Origin: Pelorhabdus rhamnosifermentans
GTDB taxonomy: Bacteria > Bacillota > Negativicutes > UMGS1260
NCBI RefSeq assembly: GCF_018835585.1
Contig: NZ_JAHGVE010000012.1
Span: 1 to 64,000 of the forward strand
Reading direction: 5' to 3'
Length of the DNA: 64,000 nt
Below are positions 56,978-64,000 of the stretch, in pieces. Every line of letters begins with the position of its first letter. Position 1 is the first letter of the stretch. The translations under genes were made by a program, and so were the position numbers. The notes beneath the pieces are model-generated. The model was not told where the DNA came from. It made no database searches and saw nothing but the letters and a program-made list of their open reading frames with translations.

Positions 56978-58456
56978 TTAAAAATAATGTGTTAGTTCAC
57001 TCCACCAGGTTTTCCCTCTTTCCCCTGATACTTTATCTGTTAAGTTGTAATATTCCAACCCTCCAACCAAATTGTTTGCAAATGTGTAGTGAGTCCCTAC
57101 TCCGTAACCCTTAAATCCTTGCATCAAACCCAAATTGCCTATGCCATTCATTCCATGTTCAATATAAGTACCTAGCGGTTGATTATAATATTTTATAAAA
57201 ATGTTATATGTACCCGGTCTATATGTTTTTAGATCACCATAGTTAAGACTAAACACGTAGCCATTACTCTCACCTTTGCTATCTTTCAGATTGGAACCCA
57301 AATACATGGCCCCTATGCCGAAATTACTGAAGTTGTAGTTTCCACCAAGAGTCCGAATTGTGTTTTGATTGTAGACTCCATTATCCAGCTGATAATGATA
57401 AATACTAGCTTCCAGATTATAATCAAAATCATCATACCGTACAGTTGCTATGGATAGTTTTTTCGTATAATCAGTTTTTCCATAACTCAACGTATATTTT
57501 ACTGGTTTTCCAAAATCAACTTTTGCACCTTTAAAACCGCTATCATAAATATTTCCTTCTGCCATAAGATATCCAAAAGAACCTGCAGTAAGTATTGATG
57601 AGCTTAATTTTCCTACAACATTTATACGTGAAAGCTCGAATTTATTATTATAATTCACAAAACTCTTCTCAATGTCCATCATACCATTGACACGCCAATC
57701 CTCATTAATATTCGTGCCAAAACCAAGGTAAGTTCGAATTCCGGATGAATCCTTATCCCATCGATTGGAACCTCTGTTAAATGCATAATGATAACGAACT
57801 TCACCGTCTACCTTGACTTTATTGTCCACATGCTTGCTACGGTCACCCACATGCATCAATTCGTCTATAAGTCCCGTGTAAGTCTTATTATCAATATCTC
57901 TTTGATCCGTGTTGGTATCGTTCACCTTAACTGGTACTTTTTTCTCAATGTCGGCATTATTCCGAAGCAATGCTGTTTTGGAATCATTATCATTAACACC
58001 CACTTTAAGTAATGGCCTGTTAGCAGGAGTGCTTATATCTCCATTAGTTATGATTTTTGTTGTAAGTTGCGCTATTTCATATGCAAATTCAGCTTTGGCT
58101 TTCTCGATATCTAAATTTTGGTCGCTATTTATTTTAGTCGTAATTTTTGCCATTTTATACGCAAAATCAGTTCTTTGATCAGCAGGTATAATCGGCATTA
58201 CTTGTGCTGTGACTTGCGCCATAGCATATGAAAATTCAACTTTAAAATTTTCAACATTTATGGCTGGAAATGATATTACCTTTTCCGTAATCTTTTCCAT
58301 TTCATATGCAAATTCAGCCACACCAGAACGATTATTATCAAGTTCACTCATATTCATGAGCTCATTTGAAGCATATGCCACATTTTCCTTCAACTCATCT
58401 GTAGATATACCAATTATCGTTGCCATTGAAACCAGCAATATAAAAAACTTTTTCAC
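56978..58456 (-). CDS. Outer-membrane beta-barrel with N-terminal helical repeats
   Basis: 492 residues; GTG start after GGATGG. A signal peptide (about residues 1-29) is followed by four repeats at residues ~48, 74, 97 and 123, each with the core (E/D)F(A/S)Y-x-(M/I)-x-x-(I/V/L)-T-x-K. A degenerate fifth copy may lie in the signal region (ENVAYA at 24). After a polar linker, residues ~215-492 alternate aromatic and polar residues in strand-like stretches and end WWSELTHYF, the C-terminal Phe signature of outer-membrane porins. This is a diderm-type barrel. As the first gene of the exopolysaccharide operon it is the likely exit pore, comparable in layout to PgaA (helical repeats plus barrel) but unrelated in sequence. 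Confidence 0.75.
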   Translation of the reverse strand: MKKFFILLVSMATIIGISTDELKENVAYASNELMNMSELDNNRSGVAEFAYEMEKITEKVISFPAINVENFKVEFSYAMAQVTAQVMPIIPADQRTDFAYKMAKITTKINSDQNLDIEKAKAEFAYEIAQLTTKIITNGDISTPANRPLLKVGVNDNDSKTALLRNNADIEKKVPVKVNDTNTDQRDIDNKTYTGLIDELMHVGDRSKHVDNKVKVDGEVRYHYAFNRGSNRWDKDSSGIRTYLGFGTNINEDWRVNGMMDIEKSFVNYNNKFELSRINVVGKLSSSILTAGSFGYLMAEGNIYDSGFKGAKVDFGKPVKYTLSYGKTDYTKKLSIATVRYDDFDYNLEASIYHYQLDNGVYNQNTIRTLGGNYNFSNFGIGAMYLGSNLKDSKGESNGYVFSLNYGDLKTYRPGTYNIFIKYYNQPLGTYIEHGMNGIGNLGLMQGFKGYGVGTHYTFANNLVGGLEYYNLTDKVSGERGKTWWSELTHYF

Positions 58457-58635
58457 TTAATAATTCACCATCCTGATCAAATATACTATCAAAACCATCT
58501 TCTCTTTAACTTTTCTTTATTTTACCGACCGATTGGAAAAAGATGAAATAATACTCGCCTTATAAACAAAACCTATAAGTCTTACACGCAGTATCAGGAT
58601 AACATAATATTACAGTTATGACAAATATTTACACA

Positions 58636-58695
58636 AAAAATATGACTGTCAAGTTGCAAACAATGAATTCTCATTTTTGCAACTTGGCAGTCATA
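58636..58695 (-). terminator. Riboswitch terminator (expression platform)
   Basis: On the minus strand the arm at 58676-58695 (ATGACTGCCAAGTTGC...) pairs with 58641-58660 over about 19 base pairs with one G-T pair, followed by a run of six T. The first arm contains the conserved 3' part of the aptamer (GCCAAGTTGC), so the aptamer and the terminator cannot both form. Ligand binding should therefore prevent termination (an ON switch). Confidence 0.8.
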
Positions 58696-58755
58696 TACAT
58701 ATCGTACGTAGACCCGAAGTTTTGCGTCCTTACCTTTCAGTAAGTTTGCCAACAT
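58678..58755 (-). ncRNA. Class I (GEMM) c-di-GMP riboswitch
   Basis: On the minus strand the sequence begins ATGTTGGCAAACTTACTG, continues GAAA (tetraloop), GGTAAGGACGCAAAACTTC, GGGTCTACG and ends ATGACTGCCAAGTTGC. The GGCAAAC core, a CTTACT-GAAA-GGTAAG hairpin, the invariant GGACGCAAA tetraloop receptor and the 3' GCCAAGUUGC match the GEMM-I consensus. The G before GCAAAC fits c-di-GMP specificity rather than the cGAMP variant. It stands in front of an exopolysaccharide operon that encodes a PilZ synthase. Confidence 0.88.
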
Positions 58756-58760
58756 TTTAA

Positions 58761-58790
58761 ATTAAAATAATTTAATGAAAAAATATACAA
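58761..58790 (-). promoter_or_regulatory. Candidate promoter of the exopolysaccharide operon
   Basis: TTGTAT (plus 58785-58790) and TTTAAT (plus 58761-58766) with an 18-base spacer on the minus strand. Transcription would begin at the aptamer's 5' end. The palindrome overlaps the -35 box. AT richness makes the call tentative. Confidence 0.35.
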
Positions 58791-58803
58791 TATATATTGT
58801 ATA
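58784..58803. promoter_or_regulatory. Perfect 20-base palindrome at the exopolysaccharide promoter
   Basis: ATACAATATATATTGTAT with TA ends forms a fully symmetric 20-base sequence overlapping the candidate -35 box. It is a likely operator for a dimeric repressor. The regulator is not identified. Confidence 0.5.
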
Positions 58804-59042
58804 ATTGACTACTCATTTATTCAAGGGGGTATTTAGTCCTGAAAGTCATTATTCTAATCCTTTCTCATTCAAATACGTCTACGTAGGCAGTTATCGGCTA
58901 AAATCCAGGTGTACTTTTAATCAATTGTTTTTAACGCTAAACATCTCGTATAAGACATACCTCCCCACTCATTGCCTTATCAAATCAATGTCAAAAATTA
59001 GTCTGACTTGGTTATTTCATTATTGGAGATAATATTTAACAA

Positions 59043-59080
59043 AAAAAGTGGCTACACATCGATTTGTGCAGCCACTTTTT
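59043..59080. terminator. Terminator downstream of rnj
   Basis: AAAAAGTGGCT pairs with AGCCACTTTTT, with an inner CACA/TGTG stem after one mismatch. A and T runs make it usable on both strands. Confidence 0.88.
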
Positions 59081-59110
59081 CGTTAAAGCAAAATAAACAA
59101 AAAATCGAAC

Positions 59111-60775
59111 TTATATTTCCATAATGATCGGTAAAATCATTGGACGACGACGCGTGCGTTCATAAAGATACTTTCCTAATGCGTCGCGGACATTAGACTT
59201 AATAGCCGCCCACTCAGTAATACCGTTTGTTTGACATTTATCAAGTGCCAGTTGTACCTTATCTTTCGCTTCATCCATAAGTTTCTCAGATTCTCTAACA
59301 TAGACAAATCCTCGTGATACAATATCAGGACCTGCAACAGTACAGCCGCGTTGTTTATCCATCGTCACAACAACGATTAAGATACCATCTTGCGATAGTT
59401 GTCTGCGATCACGCAAGACAATATTCCCAACATCACCAACACCCAATCCATCAACAAGCACTTTTCCAGCCGTAACCTTTCCATTGATAACAGCCTTTTC
59501 AGGACTAAATTCTAATACTTGGCCATTTTCAGCAACCAAAATATTTTGTTTAGGCATACCCAAGTCTTGAGCTAATTTTGCATGAACAATAAGATGACGA
59601 TATTCGCCATGAACAGGTACGAAATATTTTGGTCGAACAAGATTATGCATCATTTTTAATTCTTCTTGACTGGCGTGTCCTGATACATGAATTCCAGAAG
59701 ACGCACCGTAAACAACATCTGCACCTTGTTTAAATAAGAAGTCAATGGTCTTTGAGACTAGTTTTTCATTTCCCGGAATTGGTGTGGCTGAAATAATGAC
59801 CGTATCACCAGGCATGATTTCAACTTTGCGATGATCAGACATAGCCATACGGGTCAAAGCGGACATGGGTTCACCCTGGCTACCTGTTGTTAAAATCACA
59901 ATACCGGACAAAGGATAATTTTTGATTTCATCAATATCAATCAACATACCTTCGGGAATATTCATATAGCCAAGCTCTGAAGCAATACTAACAACATTTA
60001 CCATACTGCGACCTAAAATAGCTACTTTACGTTTGAATTTACAAGCCATATCAATGGCCTGCTGCAAACGATGAATGTTGGATGAGAAACTGGCAATAAT
60101 AATGCGCCCCTTGGCATTGCGGAACGTATCATCAAAAGATGCCCCTACACTGCGTTCACTCTTGGTATAACCAGGACGTTCAGCATTGGTACTATCTGCA
60201 AGCATAACAAGCACGCCTTGGTCACCTAACTCGGCAAAGCGGTGAAAATCAGTAACCTTACCGTCAATAGGCGTTTGATCCAATTTAAAGTCACCTGTAT
60301 GGACAATAGTTCCAATTGGAGTTTGAATGGACAAAGCAACAGCATCGGCAATGCTGTGGCTAACATGAATAAAGCCAATTTTAAATGCACCCACTTGAAT
60401 TTGATCGCCTGCTTTGACAGGATTCAAATTAACAGGGGATACATTATTTTCTTTTAGGCGACCCTGAAGTATTCCTAATGTCAACTTTGTCCCATATACA
60501 GGAACATTAAGTTGTTTAAGTACATAAGGAAGAGCGCCAATATGGTCCTCATGACCATGCGTCAAGATAATGGCCTTCACCATATCCTGATTTTCAATTA
60601 AATAAGAAATATCCGGGATAACTAAATCAATCCCAAGCATATCATCTTCCGGAAACATCAGACCCGAATCAATGACAATTATTTCGTCACCATAACGAAT
60701 AACAGTCATGTTCTTGCCGATTTCTCCCATCCCGCCTAGCGGAATAATCTGAATTTTTTGTGGCATTTTAGTCAA
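59111..60775 (-). CDS. rnj: Ribonuclease J
   Basis: About 554 residues. The metallo-beta-lactamase core has the motif THGHEDHIGALPYVL near residue 75, then HTGDFKLDQTPIDG. The beta-CASP region has LADSTNAERPGYT, and VHGEYRHL and SGHAS mark the active site. The C-terminal part is typical of RNase J. It acts as a 5'-3' exo- and endonuclease in RNA processing. Start choice: the TTG at 60775 lies eleven bases after GGAGG, and the ATG at 60766 is 20 bases away, so the TTG is preferred. It is followed by a strong terminator. dapA lies about 170 bases downstream of its upstream neighbour end, so it is likely a separate unit. Confidence 0.94.
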   Translation of the reverse strand: MTKMPQKIQIIPLGGMGEIGKNMTVIRYGDEIIVIDSGLMFPEDDMLGIDLVIPDISYLIENQDMVKAIILTHGHEDHIGALPYVLKQLNVPVYGTKLTLGILQGRLKENNVSPVNLNPVKAGDQIQVGAFKIGFIHVSHSIADAVALSIQTPIGTIVHTGDFKLDQTPIDGKVTDFHRFAELGDQGVLVMLADSTNAERPGYTKSERSVGASFDDTFRNAKGRIIIASFSSNIHRLQQAIDMACKFKRKVAILGRSMVNVVSIASELGYMNIPEGMLIDIDEIKNYPLSGIVILTTGSQGEPMSALTRMAMSDHRKVEIMPGDTVIISATPIPGNEKLVSKTIDFLFKQGADVVYGASSGIHVSGHASQEELKMMHNLVRPKYFVPVHGEYRHLIVHAKLAQDLGMPKQNILVAENGQVLEFSPEKAVINGKVTAGKVLVDGLGVGDVGNIVLRDRRQLSQDGILIVVVTMDKQRGCTVAGPDIVSRGFVYVRESEKLMDEAKDKVQLALDKCQTNGITEWAAIKSNVRDALGKYLYERTRRRPMILPIIMEI

Positions 60776-61016
60776 AAAAATATACACCTCCACGCTACTG
60801 CCTTCCGAGCAGTAGACATAATATAATCTTAAATATTCTATATTTGCCGATACTTTTGTCCGCTCTCTCATCGGTACAAGCCGTTCACTCATGCATAAAC
60901 AACAACTGCCGAACCAATTACTTCCTACCTCATTATATACTATTTATGAGAAGGCAACAAGTAATAAATAAAAGCCTAAGAATATTATGTGCAGTTTCCA
61001 AATGGGAAATACAAAA

Positions 61017-61038
61017 GCCTGTCACGAAAGTGACAGGC
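61017..61038 (-). terminator. Terminator downstream of dapA
   Basis: GCCTGTCAC pairs perfectly with GTGACAGGC around GAAA/TTTC. On the minus strand a T run (TTTTG) follows. Confidence 0.85.
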
Positions 61039-61059
61039 GAAATAAATTAAGTCGGGAAA

Positions 61060-61941
61060 TTAAATCGCTGGAATAAGCTGCAGGACCTCCTGAATTTTTG
61101 CCGTTTCCTGTTCTGTAGCATTCACTAAAGGTAACCGGAAAGGACCGGCATTAAGACCAAGCAAATTAACAGCCGTTTTCACTGGAATCGGATTCGTCGT
61201 AATAAACAGGCCCTTAAATACAGGCAACAGAGCCAAATGGAGCTTTGCCGCTGTCTTAATATCTCCAGCCAAAAAGGCCTCAATCATCCGTTTCATAGCA
61301 TTGCCTGCTACATGAGCGGCAACACTTACAATGCCTTGTGCTCCAATGGCAAGGCTGGGAAGTGTCAAGGAGTCATCGCCACTATAAACCATAAAATCAG
61401 GTGATGTTCCGCGAATAATTTCAGCAAATTGCTCTAACTGACCACTTGATTCTTTAACTGCAACAATATTGTCAATTTCAGACAAACGAATAATTGTCGA
61501 AGGTAAAATATTGGATGCCGTACGGCCTGGAACATTATAAATAACGGCCGGCAAAGATATGCTTTGCGCAATGGTTTTAAAATGCTGATAGAACCCTTCC
61601 TGCGGCGGTTTATTATAATAAGGTCCCACAAGAAGCACCCCATGAACTCCCGTTTTTTCAGCTGCTCTAGTCATTTCAACCGAGGCTAGAGTATCATTGG
61701 AACCTGTTCCTGCAATAATGGTAGCTTTATTTCCAACTTTCTTGACAATCACTCGAAACAGCTCCAGTTTTTCTTCTTTATTCATGGTAGCTGCCTCGCC
61801 TGTACTCCCTGCAACAACTAAGCCATCTGAACCGTTTTGTATGAGATGTTCAGCTAATTTCGCCGCGGCTTCGTAGTTAACTGTTCCGTCTTGATGAAAA
61901 GGAGTCACCATGGCAGTTAATATCCGACCAAATGATTTCAT
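61060..61941 (-). CDS. dapA: 4-hydroxy-tetrahydrodipicolinate synthase
   Basis: 293 residues. An (alpha/beta)8 aldolase with GTGSNDTLASVEMTRAAE (pyruvate site), the Tyr in VIYNVPGRTASN near residue 135 and the Schiff-base Lys in IVAVKESSGQ near residue 161. It condenses pyruvate with aspartate semialdehyde in lysine and diaminopimelate synthesis. It is the last gene of asd-dapG-dapA. The start follows GGAGGAG. Product is needed for peptidoglycan and for dipicolinate in spores. Confidence 0.96.
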   Translation of the reverse strand: MKSFGRILTAMVTPFHQDGTVNYEAAAKLAEHLIQNGSDGLVVAGSTGEAATMNKEEKLELFRVIVKKVGNKATIIAGTGSNDTLASVEMTRAAEKTGVHGVLLVGPYYNKPPQEGFYQHFKTIAQSISLPAVIYNVPGRTASNILPSTIIRLSEIDNIVAVKESSGQLEQFAEIIRGTSPDFMVYSGDDSLTLPSLAIGAQGIVSVAAHVAGNAMKRMIEAFLAGDIKTAAKLHLALLPVFKGLFITTNPIPVKTAVNLLGLNAGPFRLPLVNATEQETAKIQEVLQLIPAI

Positions 61942-61975
61942 TTTTTTCTCCTCCTAATTTGTTGCAAAATAAAAG

Positions 61976-63196
61976 TTAATCTGCTAATCCGAACCGGCCG
62001 TGAAGAGCAAGCAATGCTGTTTTTACATCTGCTTGATGAATCAGCGCTGATATGGATGTATGAGAATCAACAGTTTGTAGTATTTCCACATGACTACACG
62101 TTAAGGCATCAACAAAGCTTGCCATCACACCTGGTACTTCACGCATGCCACCGCCCACAACAGAAACCTTGGCACAGTCTGGCAATAGCGTCACAGGAAA
62201 ACCTAATTTAACTAATTTTTCTTCAGCGAGAGATGCTACTTCCGCGTTCACAGTAAACATAATTTGACCTGGATGAACATTAATCAAATCCACACTAATA
62301 TTATTATTAGCCATAGCATGAAACACTTGTGATGCCGTTTGATGCGAAGCAGTCGATTCTACTTGAAGCGCTATTTGCACGATTTTTTCCAAATAAGTCA
62401 CACCTGTTGCAATACGATCTGTTACAAGCGATGCTTCGCTATCACTTGTAGCCGGACTGGTAATCAAGGTTCCCGGAGCATCGCTAAAGGTTGATTTCAC
62501 TATAAGAGGAATATTTTTTTGCATCGCAATTTCTACGGCACGCGGATGAATGACTTTGGCACCTTGATGAGCCATCTGGCAAACCTCACTATAGCTAATA
62601 CAGTCCAGAATACGTGCATCTTCTACAATACGAGGATCAGCCGTCATAATACCGTCCACATCTGTATAGATTTCTACTGCTTCTGCATTTAAAGCTGCTC
62701 CTAAAGCTGCTCCTGTTGTATCACTGCCACCCCGGCCAAGCGTGGTAAAATCACCATCCACTGTTACGCCTTGGAAACCGCAGACAACAGGAACACGGCC
62801 CGCTTGAAGCAAATGGAGAATTTTAGAAGAATCAATCTTAATGATTCGGGCATTTGTAAAGTGATTGTCCGTAATAATTCCTGCTTGACCGCCTGTAAGC
62901 ATGGTTGCGGCTACACCAGCCCCTTGCAGCGTGGCTGCCATAACAGCAGCCGAAATAATTTCACCACAGCAAAGCAACGAGTCAATTTCCTTTTTTTCCG
63001 TCCGCTCATTCGTTTCCTTCAGTAATGAAAGAAGTGTATCTGTTGCATAGGGAGCCCCTTTTCGGCCCATAGCTGATACAACAACGACAGGTGTAAACCC
63101 CTCTTTTAGGGCTTGCTGGACTTTCTTGACAACTAATTGGCGCACTTCCTCCGTTGCAACAGAGGTACCACCAAATTTTTGGACAATTATCTGCAT
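61976..63196 (-). CDS. dapG: Aspartate kinase with ACT domains
   Basis: About 406 residues. The kinase motif IIVQKFGGTSVA opens the protein, and TTLGRGGSDTTG and EIYTDVDGIMTADPR follow. Two C-terminal ACT domains (from about residue 260; VSVVGGGMREVPGVMASF) allow amino-acid feedback. It phosphorylates aspartate, the first step to lysine, methionine and threonine. The ATG at 63196 after GAGGTGTG is chosen over one three codons upstream. asd ends 12 bases upstream, so asd-dapG-dapA is one operon. The B. subtilis name dapG is used by gene order; lysC is the alternative. Confidence 0.92.
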   Translation of the reverse strand: MQIIVQKFGGTSVATEEVRQLVVKKVQQALKEGFTPVVVVSAMGRKGAPYATDTLLSLLKETNERTEKKEIDSLLCCGEIISAAVMAATLQGAGVAATMLTGGQAGIITDNHFTNARIIKIDSSKILHLLQAGRVPVVCGFQGVTVDGDFTTLGRGGSDTTGAALGAALNAEAVEIYTDVDGIMTADPRIVEDARILDCISYSEVCQMAHQGAKVIHPRAVEIAMQKNIPLIVKSTFSDAPGTLITSPATSDSEASLVTDRIATGVTYLEKIVQIALQVESTASHQTASQVFHAMANNNISVDLINVHPGQIMFTVNAEVASLAEEKLVKLGFPVTLLPDCAKVSVVGGGMREVPGVMASFVDALTCSHVEILQTVDSHTSISALIHQADVKTALLALHGRFGLAD

Positions 63197-63208
63197 TGAA
63201 CACACACC

Positions 63209-64000
63209 TCAGACTAATTGATGTTGAATCATATACTCAGCAATTTGCAGCGCGTTAAGTGCAGCACCTTTACGAATCTGATCACCTGTTACCCAAAGAT
63301 TCAGACCATGTTGGACGGATCTATCAGGTCTTACGCGACCGACAAATACTTCATCCTTATTAGATGTAAAGAGCGGCATAGGATAAATTTGTTCAGCAGG
63401 ATTATCTTCCACAATGACGCCGGGAAACTGAGCGAGTACTTCTTTGGCTTCTGCTGCTGAAAGAGGACCGGAGAGTTCAAGATTAATGGATTCAGAATGG
63501 CTGCGATACACTGGAACGCGAACTGTTGTTGCTGTTATCCCTATAGTATAGTCATTAAGAATCTTATGTGTTTCATGTACCATCTTCATTTCTTCCTTGG
63601 TATAATCATCCTCAACAAATACATCAATATGAGGCAATATATTAAAAGCAATCTGATAATGTTTTGGTAGTGATGCACTAGGCAAAATATTCGCTTCGAC
63701 AGGGCGATTTTCTAGGACAGCTTTCGTTTGTTCTGTTAATTCGTTGATGCCTTCTTTTCCTGCGCCAGACACTGCCTGATAAGTCGAAACAACAATCCTT
63801 TTAATTTTCACTTTATCATAAATTGGTTTTAAGGCCATTAACATAATAATGGTGGAACAATTCGGATTAGCAATAATACCTTGATGTGCAGCGATAGCTT
63901 CAGGATTGACTTCTGGAACAATGAGCGGCACATTCGGGTCCATACGAAAAGCACTAGAATTATCAATAACAACAGCGCCAGCTTTTACAGCAGCTGGAGC
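63209..64000 (-). CDS. asd: Aspartate-semialdehyde dehydrogenase, 5' end outside the window
   Basis: The C-terminal three quarters of the enzyme; the frame is open to base 64000, beginning APAAVKAGAVVIDNSSAFRM. The catalytic Cys is in IANPNCSTI. STYQAVSGAGKEGINEL and RVPVYRSHSESINLELS follow, the latter with active-site His and Glu. It reduces aspartyl phosphate with NADPH to the semialdehyde used by dapA. It ends YMIQHQLV. Its promoter and any lysine riboswitch would lie beyond the window. Confidence 0.95.
   Translation of the reverse strand, partial: APAAVKAGAVVIDNSSAFRMDPNVPLIVPEVNPEAIAAHQGIIANPNCSTIIMLMALKPIYDKVKIKRIVVSTYQAVSGAGKEGINELTEQTKAVLENRPVEANILPSASLPKHYQIAFNILPHIDVFVEDDYTKEEMKMVHETHKILNDYTIGITATTVRVPVYRSHSESINLELSGPLSAAEAKEVLAQFPGVIVEDNPAEQIYPMPLFTSNKDEVFVGRVRPDRSVQHGLNLWVTGDQIRKGAALNALQIAEYMIQHQLV

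Larger units (their letters stand above)
58457..59110. other. 654-base intergenic leader between the exopolysaccharide operon and rnj
   Basis: No convincing gene. From the rnj side it holds the rnj terminator (59043-59080), about 240 bases of AT-rich sequence with only a poor plus-strand reading frame, a 20-base palindrome (58784-58803), a candidate promoter, a GEMM riboswitch (58678-58755), its terminator (58636-58695) and about 180 bases of further leader before the first gene. Confidence 0.8.

Noticed and set aside
58805-59032. 75-codon plus-strand reading frame in the rnj/exopolysaccharide gap
   Set aside because: No ribosome site, low-complexity composition and no recognised motif; it lies between a terminator and the promoter of the opposite operon.
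63209-64000. Lysine riboswitch for asd-dapG-dapA
   Set aside because: The leader of the operon is outside the window; the gaps between these genes are 12-35 bases and hold no such structure.

Overview
The window looks like the chromosome of a spore-forming, double-membraned Firmicute (Negativicutes, Sporomusaceae-like, of the Pelosinus/Sporomusa type). Sporulation genes (spoVS, a spoVK remnant, spoIIIE/ftsK) sit beside Firmicute housekeeping genes (rnj, rny, cinA, tepA-ylzJ, dapG-dapA-asd). At the same time one protein (56978-58456) ends as an outer-membrane beta-barrel with a C-terminal Phe. A methylmalonyl-CoA decarboxylase-type carboxyltransferase also fits a lactate/propionate-type anaerobe. 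The species assignment is inference; no rRNA or tRNA is present.

Layout. 1-1172 (+): end of a glycerol-3-phosphate-dehydrogenase-type redox operon (FAD oxidoreductase plus DUF1667). 1279-5767 (-): a frameshifted diguanylate cyclase, mmdA, mgtC and phoU. 6084-18442: a sugar island with a DUF5107/TPR protein, AraC and LacI regulators, galT, galK and an AraF/AraG/AraH-type ABC importer. A galE fossil lies between galK and galT, and the island abuts a 3'-truncated spoVK. 18661-47863 (almost all -): a conserved backbone of hfq, miaA, mutL, mutS, miaB, a small lysozyme/membrane-protein pair, DUF3870, a P-loop/Asp23 fusion, a PHP phosphoesterase, pepA, spoVS, rny, recX, recA, a DEAD-box helicase, cinA, rimO, an orphan binding protein, ygiQ, rodZ, ftsK, ylzJ and tepA. 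48097-58456 (-): a six-gene exopolysaccharide operon. 59111-64000 (-): rnj, dapA, dapG and asd.

Most interesting region. The exopolysaccharide operon encodes an outer-membrane barrel with N-terminal helical repeats, a TviB/WbpO-like UDP-HexNAc dehydrogenase, a protein with three NodB-like domains, a PilZ-fused hyaluronan-synthase-like glycosyltransferase, a second NodB-like membrane protein and a GH18-like lipoprotein. Its leader carries what reads as a class I (GEMM) c-di-GMP riboswitch whose 3' half is also one arm of a terminator, so c-di-GMP probably switches the operon on. The same signal may also act on the synthase through PilZ, although its RxxxR motif is incomplete. The layout parallels PgaABCD and alginate synthase-dependent secretion, but the parts differ and the polymer should contain an N-acetyl-hexosaminuronic acid.

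In the sugar island, AGTAAA repeats spaced about two helical turns lie just upstream of the -35 boxes of the transporter and galK promoters. This fits an AraC-type activator, most simply the one encoded at 9594-10436.
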